A DNA stretch of 38,504 nt from Candidatus Pseudoscillospira faecavium. GTDB lineage: Bacteria > Bacillota > Clostridia > Oscillospirales > Oscillospiraceae. The position numbers were made by a program, and so were the translations under genes. Under the pieces are notes generated by a model, which saw only the letters and a list, made by a program, of their open reading frames with translations, was not told the DNA's origin and ran no database searches. The DNA is taken from the NCBI GenBank assembly GCA_904420565.1, contig CAJFVV010000028.1:1-38504 (forward strand). The letters are read 5' to 3'. Positions 1 to 6,970 of this stretch are shown in pieces; within the stretch, counting starts at the first letter, position 1, and each line of letters starts with the position of its first letter.

Positions 1-4
1 GCTA

Positions 5-406
5 CTATAGGAGCAAAAAGATTATAGTAGAATATTGATGTGAAGTTAGTCTTTCAAAAATATCGATTTTAACCGTCCCTTCCAAAGCGACCCTAGACGA
101 ACTCAAATCGTCGATGGTCACATCAGAATGGCTGTCCTGTGTGTTATACAGGACAGTCATTTTGTCATCATAGAGGTAAATCTTGTTGACAAAGGTGTCC
201 ACCAGAGCCTGACGGTATTTGAGGTCATTCACATCGCCTTTGCGGAACTGGTTCAGGAAGAAACGCACTTCATTGACTGTGGGCGTGGGATGGGAGGAGG
301 TCTCTACAAGTATCTGCTGTTCCAGTTCGTTGTGTTCCCGTTTCTTCTGGGAGATAGCCTCACCTCTTGGTATCAGTATAAATGAAAAATGCTGCGTCAA
401 ATACAC
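5..406 (-). pseudogene. 3' remnant of a large serine site-specific recombinase
   Basis: The reading frame matches the C-terminal end of the large serine recombinases common on clostridial conjugative elements. The recognisable part starts near position 370 and contains the typical FFLNQFRKGD and FVNKIYLYDD stretches followed by a threonine/aspartate-rich tail. The catalytic resolvase domain, the recombinase domain and the zinc-ribbon region that should precede it are missing, so about 400 upstream residues are gone and the piece cannot act as a recombinase. No ribosome binding site precedes the first ATG at 406. The remnant runs toward the window edge and away from the nuclease genes, which suggests that those genes were inserted into, or stranded beside, an older mobile element. 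The family call is by recalled sequence pattern. Confidence 0.7.
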
Positions 407-438
407 GCTATTTTTACACTCATATTTTTGCGTGTATT
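400..438. repeat. 9-bp inverted repeat at the recombinase/GIY-YIG junction
   Basis: AATACACGC (400-408) is repeated in reverse complement as GCGTGTATT (430-438) around a T-rich 21-base gap. It sits exactly where the truncated recombinase frame stops and before the GIY-YIG gene starts. It could be a weak terminator, an operator or the scar of an insertion; the sequence alone does not decide. Confidence 0.4.
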
Positions 439-442
439 ATAT

Positions 443-470
443 TGCGCTGTACCAAAAGATGTTTTAAGAT
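443..470 (+). promoter_or_regulatory. Weak candidate sigma-A promoter of the GIY-YIG gene
   Basis: TTGCGC (443-448) and TAAGAT (465-470) are separated by 16 bases and lie 42 bases before the ATG at 513. The match to the consensus is only moderate. Confidence 0.3.
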
Positions 471-512
471 GAGGGCAGTATTCTTGTAAAACATGCGGAG
501 GAGCAGGTCATT

Positions 513-1358
513 ATGAAGTTTCAAGAACTGTTGGCAGGAAAACAAATCAACTGGGAACGGGTAAAGCTCATTCGTCATAATCTTACAAATGAGGCGGTAG
601 CCGCCAACTATGAACAGGGGTATCTAGAACTATACCAATCAGTTCAGTCCCCTACACGGTTTAAGAATTGTGATATGGTCATCAGCTTTTTAGGGACAGA
701 GGGAACAAATGGCGTTTTTCAAGGCTGTTACCGGGTAGGCGATTTCAAACCCTATCGCCGCACCCAATTCCCAGATGATTTTACACCGGACGGCGGTATG
801 ACCGAGGACAAATCTGTGGTATATGAGCTAGCCAAGACGGATTTGCTTGCTGATATGAAAGACCGCCTTGTGATTGATTGGGGCAAGGGGGCTATCAACT
901 GGTGCCAGAACGGGACAACAGAGAAGGAGCTGTTGGAAATCCGCCCTGTCGTATCCGAAATCAGCTTTACCAGCTATGATAAAGTGCTACTTTCCTTTGA
1001 GGCTCTCCACAAAATTGTCTACAACAAAGCGGCCTACAAGGAGTGGGAAGAAAAGCTGTCCGCCGTGGCAGGGGTATATCTTATTACGGATACCAAAACT
1101 GGCAAGCACTATGTCGGCTCCGCCAGTGGCGAACAGGGCGGTATCTGGAGACGGTGGAGCGAATACGCCAAGACAAAGCACGGCGGCAACAAGCGCCTTA
1201 AGGAGCTTATCACCGCCGATGCTGACTATTGCAACAATTTCCAGTATTCCATTTTAGAAGTGTTCCCTATCAAGAGGGATAAGCACGAGGTATTGGAGTA
1301 TGAGCAACTATACAAGAAAAAACTGTGGTCGATTCAGTTTGGGTTGAATGATAATTAG
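513..1358 (+). CDS. GIY-YIG nuclease family protein with an N-terminal accessory domain
   Basis: This 281-residue protein ends in a GIY-YIG endonuclease domain (about 185-281). GVY (187-189) and YVG (200-202) form the signature, the IWRRW segment (211-215) supplies the conserved arginine, E262/E264 in the EYEQLYKKKL segment fits the metal-binding glutamate, and FGLN closes the fold. The first ~150 residues form a separate domain with the motif SFLGTEGTNGVF followed by GCYRV; I have a general memory of this domain in bacterial GIY-YIG proteins but cannot name its ligand. The start is set by GGAGGAG shortly before ATG 513. It lies 54 bases upstream of the GHKL-nuclease gene and beside a recombinase remnant, which fits a restriction or anti-invader role; a homing or repair nuclease is also possible. 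Substrate is unknown. Confidence 0.82.
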   Translation: MKFQELLAGKQINWERVKLIRHNLTNEAVAANYEQGYLELYQSVQSPTRFKNCDMVISFLGTEGTNGVFQGCYRVGDFKPYRRTQFPDDFTPDGGMTEDKSVVYELAKTDLLADMKDRLVIDWGKGAINWCQNGTTEKELLEIRPVVSEISFTSYDKVLLSFEALHKIVYNKAAYKEWEEKLSAVAGVYLITDTKTGKHYVGSASGEQGGIWRRWSEYAKTKHGGNKRLKELITADADYCNNFQYSILEVFPIKRDKHEVLEYEQLYKKKLWSIQFGLNDN

Positions 1359-1359
1359 T

Positions 1360-1387
1360 TTGGATTTTTGGAGAACTATGTTATAAT
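1360..1387 (+). promoter_or_regulatory. Extended -10 promoter of the GHKL-nuclease gene
   Basis: A perfect extended -10, TGTTATAAT (hexamer 1382-1387), lies 26 bases before the start codon, with a partial -35 TTGGAT at 1360-1365. It starts immediately after the GIY-YIG stop codon, so the second gene can be expressed independently. Confidence 0.6.
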
Positions 1388-1412
1388 AAAATGAGAAAGG
1401 GGGGGATTTCAT

Positions 1413-3419
1413 ATGGCTGAAAACCAAGTAGCACTTGAAACTAAAGGAATTAAGCGTGCATTGAAGGGATTCTCGGTTTACGATGCTATTTCTGAGTATA
1501 TTTGGAATGGATTCGATGCTGGCGCGACTAAAATCGACATAAATTTTCAAGAAAATGACTTACACGGCATAGAACAAGTTTCTATCTCTGATAACGGATG
1601 TGGTATCAGCAAAGAAACACTCTTGCTAAAATTTACCCCTGTTTTTGATTCAAACAAAGCAACACTTAACCCGGCGGGTTCAAAAAATAGTTCGATTACA
1701 CACGGGAAAAACGGTGTTGGCCGATTTACATTTTTTACATTTTCTGAGAAAGCCGTATGGTCAACAGTCTACGCCGATGGTGATAAGCACTACAAATACT
1801 CGATTGAAATTCAATGTGATACACTGGACAAATATCGTGATAGTGAAAAGATTAAAACTAATGAGCCGATTGGGACTACAGTAACATTCTATAATTTTTC
1901 AGCAAAGGATTTTGACTTTGAAGAATTACACAAATATCTATCTCTTGAATTTGCATGGTATCTAGAGTTGAATGCAAAACAAAATATTACACTAACTATT
2001 GATAACCAAGCTTTAGACTATTCACAGCTTTTGGATGATATAGAAACAATAAACTATACCTATGAAAAAACTAAAGAAGTATTTAATGTGAAATTTTGCA
2101 GATGGAATACAAAACTTCACGAAGAATACTCAAAATATTATTATATTAACTCAAAAGGACTTGAAGTATATAAAGAAAATACTACGCTTAATAATAAGGG
2201 CGACAAATTTTATCATAGTGTTTTTATTCAGTCCAAGATATTTGATAATTTTATGTATGAGGCTGACGAAGATGCTATTGTTATAGAAGGAAACACAAAG
2301 TCATCTCCAGCTTTTATCTTCATTAAGGAGCAAGTTGATAAGCACTTGCGAAATATGCGAAATCCATACATCAAACAATATACAAGAAAGTATATATCTG
2401 ACTTAAAAGCAAAAGGGGCATACCCTAAATTGCAATCAGATAATTTTATGGATCGTGTCCGCGAGCAATCCTTGGATGAAATGATTTCTGTAATATATTC
2501 TGCTGAGCCTAAAATATTTTCAAATCTGAATGTAACACAGCAGAAAACCCTCATTAGATTGTTTGATATGTCAATGCAATCAGGTGAAATCGAAAATCTC
2601 TATGCTGTCTTAGAGAGTGTAATGGATATGTCGACTGAAGATAGAGCGGATTTGGCAGGACTTTTGAAGTACACTAATCTTTCGAATATTACCAAGACCA
2701 TTGCGATTATTAAGGACAGATTGGAAGTAATTCAAAAACTCAAATACCTAGTTTTAGACGAGGAGCGGTATTCTACTGAAATTGACCATATCCAACCATT
2801 CATTGAGAAAAACTATTGGATATTTGGTGAACAGTATTATTTAGTCACTGCTGAAGAACCAGACTTTGAAGAAGCTTTGAGGCGGTACTTGTATGTTTTG
2901 AGAGGTGAGGAGCACCCTAAAGGGACTATTCATATTGATAGCACGCACCGGCAGAAAGAAATGGATATTTTTGCGGTTCAAAGAAGACTAGATGGAACTG
3001 TAAAGAAGTGTATTGTAGTAGAGCTAAAGCGACCAAGTAAAGTGTTGGGTTCAAAGGAACTGCAACAAGTTAAAAATTACTTTTCCGTAATAGATGGTGA
3101 ATCGCGATTCAATGCCCCAAACATTGACTGGGAGTTTTTCTTAGTAGGTAATGACTACAACAAAGAAATCGCTGATGAGATAGAAAGTGCGCGTCACCAC
3201 GGTGAAAGGTCTTTGGTTTTTTCTGTGGGAAAGAAGAAAATATATGTAAAAAAGTGGAGCGAAATATTTACAGAGCATGAAATCAATCTCAACTTTTTAC
3301 ATGAAAGGCTAGCAATAAAGCAAGAAGAATTGATTAAAACATTTTCTGGTATGTCTCCCGACAAGGTTGCGGCTTCAGAAAATTCCGCAACGATGCCTCC
3401 AGAGGTACAAGTAGGATGA
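1413..3419 (+). CDS. GHKL (MORC/Hsp90-like) ATPase fused to a Shedu/DUF4263-like nuclease domain
   Basis: A 668-residue protein with two recognisable ends. The N terminus is a GHKL ATPase: the N box E28-x3-N32-x2-D35, the G1 box DNGCGI (60-65) and the glycine lid GKNGVGRF (98-105) are intact, so ATP binding is expected. Residues ~180-450 are a long helical, lysine-rich linker. The C terminus (about 460-600) looks like the PD-(D/E)xK nuclease of the Shedu/DUF4263 family: FIEKNYWIFG (463-472), then D518 in EMDIF, E537 and K539 in VVELKRP, and Q551/Q552 in the following helix. GHKL ATPases coupled to nucleases are known in prokaryotic restriction-like loci related to eukaryotic MORC. Strong AAAGGGGGG ribosome binding site before ATG 1413. 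Base composition is much more AT-rich than the chromosome to the right, which suggests transfer. Antiphage activity is inference. Confidence 0.8.
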   Translation: MAENQVALETKGIKRALKGFSVYDAISEYIWNGFDAGATKIDINFQENDLHGIEQVSISDNGCGISKETLLLKFTPVFDSNKATLNPAGSKNSSITHGKNGVGRFTFFTFSEKAVWSTVYADGDKHYKYSIEIQCDTLDKYRDSEKIKTNEPIGTTVTFYNFSAKDFDFEELHKYLSLEFAWYLELNAKQNITLTIDNQALDYSQLLDDIETINYTYEKTKEVFNVKFCRWNTKLHEEYSKYYYINSKGLEVYKENTTLNNKGDKFYHSVFIQSKIFDNFMYEADEDAIVIEGNTKSSPAFIFIKEQVDKHLRNMRNPYIKQYTRKYISDLKAKGAYPKLQSDNFMDRVREQSLDEMISVIYSAEPKIFSNLNVTQQKTLIRLFDMSMQSGEIENLYAVLESVMDMSTEDRADLAGLLKYTNLSNITKTIAIIKDRLEVIQKLKYLVLDEERYSTEIDHIQPFIEKNYWIFGEQYYLVTAEEPDFEEALRRYLYVLRGEEHPKGTIHIDSTHRQKEMDIFAVQRRLDGTVKKCIVVELKRPSKVLGSKELQQVKNYFSVIDGESRFNAPNIDWEFFLVGNDYNKEIADEIESARHHGERSLVFSVGKKKIYVKKWSEIFTEHEINLNFLHERLAIKQEELIKTFSGMSPDKVAASENSATMPPEVQVG

Positions 3420-3514
3420 ATTATATAGAATAGCTTCATAATAGAGAAGTTGTTAATAAAAACCCTCCCGCAAAGCACCACAAGTTCTTATTTGGCCCGC
3501 CTATGTCCACCAGT

Positions 3515-3556
3515 TCCGCTATCTGTTGCATCGCAACGGATAGCGGATTTTTCTTT
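3515..3556 (+). terminator. Rho-independent terminator after the GHKL-nuclease gene
   Basis: TCCGCTATC (3515-3523) pairs perfectly with GATAGCGGA (3539-3547), and inside it GTTGC (3525-3529) pairs with GCAAC (3533-3537) across a three-base loop. With the T:G pair between them the stem is 15 bp. It is followed by TTTTTCTTT. It lies 96 bases after the stop codon. Confidence 0.85.
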
Positions 3557-3613
3557 GTGTTGCAACGCTTTTTCACTGTTTGATGATAGAAAATATTTTT
3601 AGATTCATATTGA

Positions 3614-3670
3614 TTGGTTGCAATAGAAATACTACTTTTTTGACCAAATTGCAACCAAGATTGCAACCAA
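3614..3670. repeat. Three copies of ATTGCAACCAA, one inverted
   Basis: ATTGCAACCAA occurs directly at 3648-3658 and 3660-3670 (12-base period) and in reverse complement at 3614-3624. Related GTTGCAAC or ATTGCAAT words occur at 3525-3537, 3558-3565 and 3722-3729. Such clustered direct and inverted copies resemble integrase arm-type or excisionase sites at the end of an integrated element. No integrase gene is present here. Confidence 0.55.
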
Positions 3671-3712
3671 AAAACAGCCCGCCGGCCGTCTTATTGGACA
3701 GCTCTGGCGGGC
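3671..3712 (-). terminator. Terminator of the ferritin-like gene
   Basis: GCCCGCC (3677-3683) pairs with GGCGGGC (3706-3712), with an inner GTC/GAC pairing. Read on the - strand the stem is followed by TGTTTTTTGG. It lies 20 bases after the stop codon of the gene at 3732. Confidence 0.7.
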
Positions 3713-3731
3713 ATAGATACAGATTGCAATT

Positions 3732-4043
3732 TTACGATTCCTGATACATCGAAAGCATCATTTTGATGCGGGCTTTATGGTCAATCTGCTTTTTGTGTTC
3801 CCATTCCCAAATTTCTCTCATCGGAGCAGATGGTTCCTCACCTTTCCCTTTTTTGGCTTCAATCAGACGAACCGCCTGCTGGTGCAGCATGTGGGCATGG
3901 TTCAATTCCTGGCTGGCCAGGTCTGCAAACATATTGGCGGCGGATCGGTCTTTTTCTTTGCACTCCAGCGCAATCTTTGCATATTTTTCTGCGTCTTCCA
4001 TCTCTTCATCGATGAATTCAGAAAGCAATTTTATCTCTTTCAC
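3732..4043 (-). CDS. Small ferritin-like helical protein of phage type
   Basis: A ~103-residue, all-helical, charged protein. The core FIDEEMEDAEKYAKIA, then SQELNHAHML, resembles the two-helix E/H pattern of ferritin-like proteins and matches a small protein I recognise from gut Firmicutes prophages, often near structural genes. Only part of the iron-ligand pattern is visible, so metal binding is unproven. An ATG exists at 4061, but GGGGGTG about six bases before the in-frame GTG at 4043 supports the GTG start, giving VKEIKLL as the first residues. The gene stands alone with its own terminator and abuts an SLH fragment of the opposite strand whose coding sense begins at about 4060, so a recombination junction lies right at its start. 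It is probably a prophage leftover. No promoter is visible. Confidence 0.6.
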   Translation of the reverse strand: MKEIKLLSEFIDEEMEDAEKYAKIALECKEKDRSAANMFADLASQELNHAHMLHQQAVRLIEAKKGKGEEPSAPMREIWEWEHKKQIDHKARIKMMLSMYQES

Positions 4044-4059
4044 TGTTTCACCCCCGGAC

Positions 4060-4392
4060 ATAAGCGAAAATCCCTTCTCCGATGTCAGCGAGCGAGACTG
4101 GTTCTACAGCGCTGTGACCGGTTCCACCCAATACGGCTGGATTACCGGCTACACCGACGGCACCTTCCGCCCCGGCAATACCATCACCCGCTCCGAGGTG
4201 ACAGCCATTGTCAACCGGATGCTGTGCCGCAGCGCAGACAAAAATTATGTGGACAGCCACGCTGACACTCTGCGCCAATTTGTCGATTTGCGCAGCAGCT
4301 ATTGGGCCTATCATCACATTATGTAGGCCACCAACACCCACAGCTATCAAAGCACAGATGGCGTTGAAAGCTGGACAAACCTAACCCTCTGA
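4060..4392 (+). pseudogene. Tail of an SLH-domain surface protein, interrupted by a stop codon
   Basis: From about 4060 the + strand encodes SLH-repeat sequence: a first motif with WFYSAV, then GWITGYTDGTFRPGNTITRSE, then a start of the next repeat ending YWAYHHIM. A TAG at 4324-4326 interrupts the frame; reading through it gives a further 21 residues (ATNTHSY...SWTNLTL) and a natural TGA at 4390-4392, exactly how clostridial SLH proteins end. The stop stands where relatives usually have a glutamate codon (GAG to TAG fits). There is no start codon, ribosome binding site or signal peptide; the N-terminal part of the parent protein is missing. Two other SLH genes lie at 17183 and 34862. It is a non-functional remnant cut at the mobile-element junction. 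Confidence 0.75.
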
Positions 4393-4410
4393 TCTCATAA
4401 ACCCAACATA

Positions 4411-4450
4411 AAAACAGGCGGGTGCTCCTGTGGGAGCATCCGCCTGTTTT
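4411..4450. terminator. Bidirectional terminator between SLH remnant and SUFU gene
   Basis: An 18-bp stem joins AAAACAGGCGGGTGCTCC (4411-4428) to GGAGCATCCGCCTGTTTT (4433-4450) around TGTG, with one G-T mismatch. The A and T ends serve as U-tracts in both directions. Confidence 0.85.
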
Positions 4451-4463
4451 CTATATAGTGGCA

Positions 4464-6743
4464 TTACAGGTCAAATGTTTCCTTTCCATCCGCTGAATAC
4501 AAAAGGGCGTAACGCTCCTCCCCTGGTGTACGAACACCGAGCTGCAGGTGAGAACAATCCTCCGTTTCTTCCAGCGCTGCGCGAAGTGCATCTGCTGCCA
4601 GATTTGGATCCACCACAGTACAATACAGAATCAGCAGGAATTCTGTATCCTTCCGCCGGCCCATATCCCAGCCATCCACATATCCAAGCCCCAACGCATT
4701 CATGGTACGGGTCAGCGTCCTGCGCACGCGATCCCGCAGGGCAAGCTCCGCCTTCTCCGGGACAAAGGGCGCTTCCTCCGCCCGGCGCAGAGGAAGCTGC
4801 ACCGCCAGCTCATAGCTTTCCTCTTCCGGCCATTCTTCATAGCCCTCTGCCGCATAATATCCGCGAAACTCTTCAATCATTGCAATACAGACATCCGCAT
4901 CACCACAGGGATAGGCTGTTTCTTCCCCTGCTTCACCCACAATACCGGTGTGAATGACAAGCTGATCCTCCTCCACCCGGCACTCCGCATAGCAAAACGA
5001 TTCTTCATTCTTCCGGTATAGCTTCAAAACCGGTTTTTCTCCCTCATCATTCTGAGTTTCATCCATCAGAGCCATATCCAGCAGCGACAATGACGGCAGA
5101 TTCAGGCACTGATCGTCCCGCAGAATCCGCACAGCGAGAATGTTCTCGGTTTCCTCATGCTCATAATAGAGCCGCGCACTGTGATCCCGCTCGAAAATGA
5201 CCGCCCGGAGCCGGTAAACGCCCGTCTCAACCGTGCGGACATGATACTCCCGATCCTCCAATGCCTTAAGCAGCGTCTGCAGAAGTGCTGCCGGCAATTT
5301 GGAAAGCGCCGCTTCATTCATACGGAACATCGCCTCCAGCGTGGTGCCCGCTACCGTGAAATGAAAACTGCAGTAGGGACAATCCGCCTGCCAATCTTCT
5401 GCCTGAAACAGCGCTTTAATTTCCTCCAGCGCTTTTCTGTCACAGACAATCCCGGCAATGGCCGCTGCCTTTGCGTCGCCTTCCTCCACCAGTTCACCCA
5501 GCTGCAGCTCCCGGTCTGCTTCCGGAGAAATATAATGATACTCCATCTCTTCGATGGAGCAGCCCTCTTTGATCTCTCGCTGCAGCGTGGTAAACTCATA
5601 ATCGCCGGGCTCCAGGGCCAGCCCCCGCGCCACGCATTCCAGCGCACCGGTTTTGTCCCCAAAATGCGCGCGCAGCTTACCCAGCTGCAGCCATCCCCAC
5701 GGATAGGCAGGCTCCTGGCGCACACCTTTCTCGGCATAGTGCAGGGCCTTTTCGAGCTGACCGCAATAGACCAGAGCACAGGCATAACGGTAGTACCACG
5801 CACCGCATCCGCCGGCATTTTGCTCAGAATCCGGCATCCATTGGGTCACCCGGTAATAATATTCGTATTCGTCCAAATTATTGCAGGCATAGGCATACCA
5901 CAGAGCAACCTCCCGGTCTGCCCGGGCCTGTGCCTCTGTGAAGCGCCAGTTCTCCACACCGTCGCGGAGTCGATCAAGCAAATACTCCAGCATCTTTCCA
6001 AAATAACAGCCGTTGCTTTCCTCAAAACGCTCCATCTGCTCCACGTCCATCTCGCTGAGAATGGGCACATTTTCTCCTTCCTGTCCGTCGCCACCCATCA
6101 AAAAGTGAGCACAGACATTCTTGCGATGCACATCGACAGGCCACAACTGGATCTCATCAGGATCCTGCTCAAAACGGTTCAGCAGTGTTTCAGCATCGTG
6201 GCGGCATTTGCAGGCCAATTCTTCAGCATACAAGGGCAATACCGAGTAAAAGTTGACCTCGCCGCCATCCGGCAGAGCGCAGACACCAGCTCCCTCTTCC
6301 GCCGCAACGGGAGAAAGCACCAGCAAACCGGAAAAGGCCATTCCCCTGTCCTCTTCACTGTCAGGCAGGGAAACACTGTGCCCCCAGCCCAGCCAGGTGT
6401 TTTGCTCAATGACCATACGGGCCGCAGCCTTCAGGCTGCGGATGGGCCAATACCATTTCTCTTCTTCATTTCCCACCAGCCAGTCCGGCGGCAGGGCAAT
6501 CATCAACTCAGCACGTTCCAGTTTATAATCTGCAAGCTCCTGGGGCACATTCATGCAATGGGCACCCATCCCCTGGGTCACCAGGGTGTAATATGGGCGT
6601 TCCTCGCTGGGCGGAATAATGCAGATATCCACATGAATATCCGGTGAAACAAGTTCGTGAAACACCCTGTCATAACTTCCAAAATAGGTATCAATATGCA
6701 TCTCCAGCGCATCGATTTCTTCCTGTGTATAAAGCTCTGCCAT
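4464..6743 (-). CDS. SUFU-domain and TPR protein
   Basis: A 759-residue cytoplasmic protein, no signal or membrane segment. The first ~190 residues (FGSYDRVFHELVSPDIHVDI, then MALPPDWL-like and MIEQNTWLGWGH-like segments) match the bacterial suppressor-of-fused (SUFU) domain. Residues ~330-430 hold two TPR-like units (YACALVYCGQLEKALHYAEKG, then WLQLGKLRAHFGDKTGALEC). The last ~330 residues are not recognised; a segment near 590-660 has a faint resemblance to a WGR-type fold, which I do not rely on. The frame is open further upstream, but AGGAGG seven bases before ATG 6743 fixes the start. Bacterial SUFU proteins occur as immunity-like or stand-alone proteins; the role here is unknown. Monocistronic, with its own promoter at 6787-6815 and terminator at 4411-4450. 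Confidence 0.75.
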   Translation of the reverse strand: MAELYTQEEIDALEMHIDTYFGSYDRVFHELVSPDIHVDICIIPPSEERPYYTLVTQGMGAHCMNVPQELADYKLERAELMIALPPDWLVGNEEEKWYWPIRSLKAAARMVIEQNTWLGWGHSVSLPDSEEDRGMAFSGLLVLSPVAAEEGAGVCALPDGGEVNFYSVLPLYAEELACKCRHDAETLLNRFEQDPDEIQLWPVDVHRKNVCAHFLMGGDGQEGENVPILSEMDVEQMERFEESNGCYFGKMLEYLLDRLRDGVENWRFTEAQARADREVALWYAYACNNLDEYEYYYRVTQWMPDSEQNAGGCGAWYYRYACALVYCGQLEKALHYAEKGVRQEPAYPWGWLQLGKLRAHFGDKTGALECVARGLALEPGDYEFTTLQREIKEGCSIEEMEYHYISPEADRELQLGELVEEGDAKAAAIAGIVCDRKALEEIKALFQAEDWQADCPYCSFHFTVAGTTLEAMFRMNEAALSKLPAALLQTLLKALEDREYHVRTVETGVYRLRAVIFERDHSARLYYEHEETENILAVRILRDDQCLNLPSLSLLDMALMDETQNDEGEKPVLKLYRKNEESFCYAECRVEEDQLVIHTGIVGEAGEETAYPCGDADVCIAMIEEFRGYYAAEGYEEWPEEESYELAVQLPLRRAEEAPFVPEKAELALRDRVRRTLTRTMNALGLGYVDGWDMGRRKDTEFLLILYCTVVDPNLAADALRAALEETEDCSHLQLGVRTPGEERYALLYSADGKETFDL

Positions 6744-6786
6744 AGATAAACCTCCTGCATTTATTTGACCGCCGTTTCTTGCTCTT

Positions 6787-6815
6787 ATCATACTAAGAAT
6801 TCCCAGTGAAGGCAA
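6787..6815 (-). promoter_or_regulatory. Sigma-A promoter of the SUFU gene
   Basis: Read on the - strand, TTGCCT (6815-6810) is followed after 17 bases by TATGAT (6792-6787), 44 bases before the start codon. Confidence 0.5.
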
Positions 6816-6897
6816 TCGCTTTTGCAAAAATTTCACGCTGTGCAAACACAAATCCACGATGGGCCGCACGCTGCCATGGATATTTTTCAAAATACTG

Positions 6898-6938
6898 AAA
6901 CACCCCGCATCGCGGCAAAATGCGATGCGGGGTGTTTT
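6898..6938 (-). terminator. Terminator after the three-helix membrane protein gene
   Basis: CACCCCGCATCGC (6901-6913) pairs with GCGATGCGGGGTG (6922-6934), extended by AAA/TTT. It lies 33 bases beyond the stop codon at 6971. A T-run is present on both sides. Confidence 0.75.
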
Positions 6939-6970
6939 TCAAAACTGCAGACAGCAGCCAAACGTATGCT

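Larger units (their letters stand above)
3420..3731. other. Non-coding element edge with TTGCAAC repeats and two terminators
   Basis: No convincing gene lies in these 312 bases. They contain a strong + strand terminator, a - strand terminator and repeated TTGCAAC-type motifs. Base composition changes from AT-rich to the GC-richer chromosomal style across this stretch, so it is the probable right edge of the foreign segment. Confidence 0.6.

Noticed and set aside
3436..3666. 76-codon frame on the - strand next to the TTGCAAC repeats
   Set aside because: It spans the terminator hairpin and repeats and shows no protein family; likely a chance frame over non-coding DNA.
5157..6647. 496-codon open frame on the + strand
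   Set aside because: Antisense to the SUFU gene; no recognisable domain.
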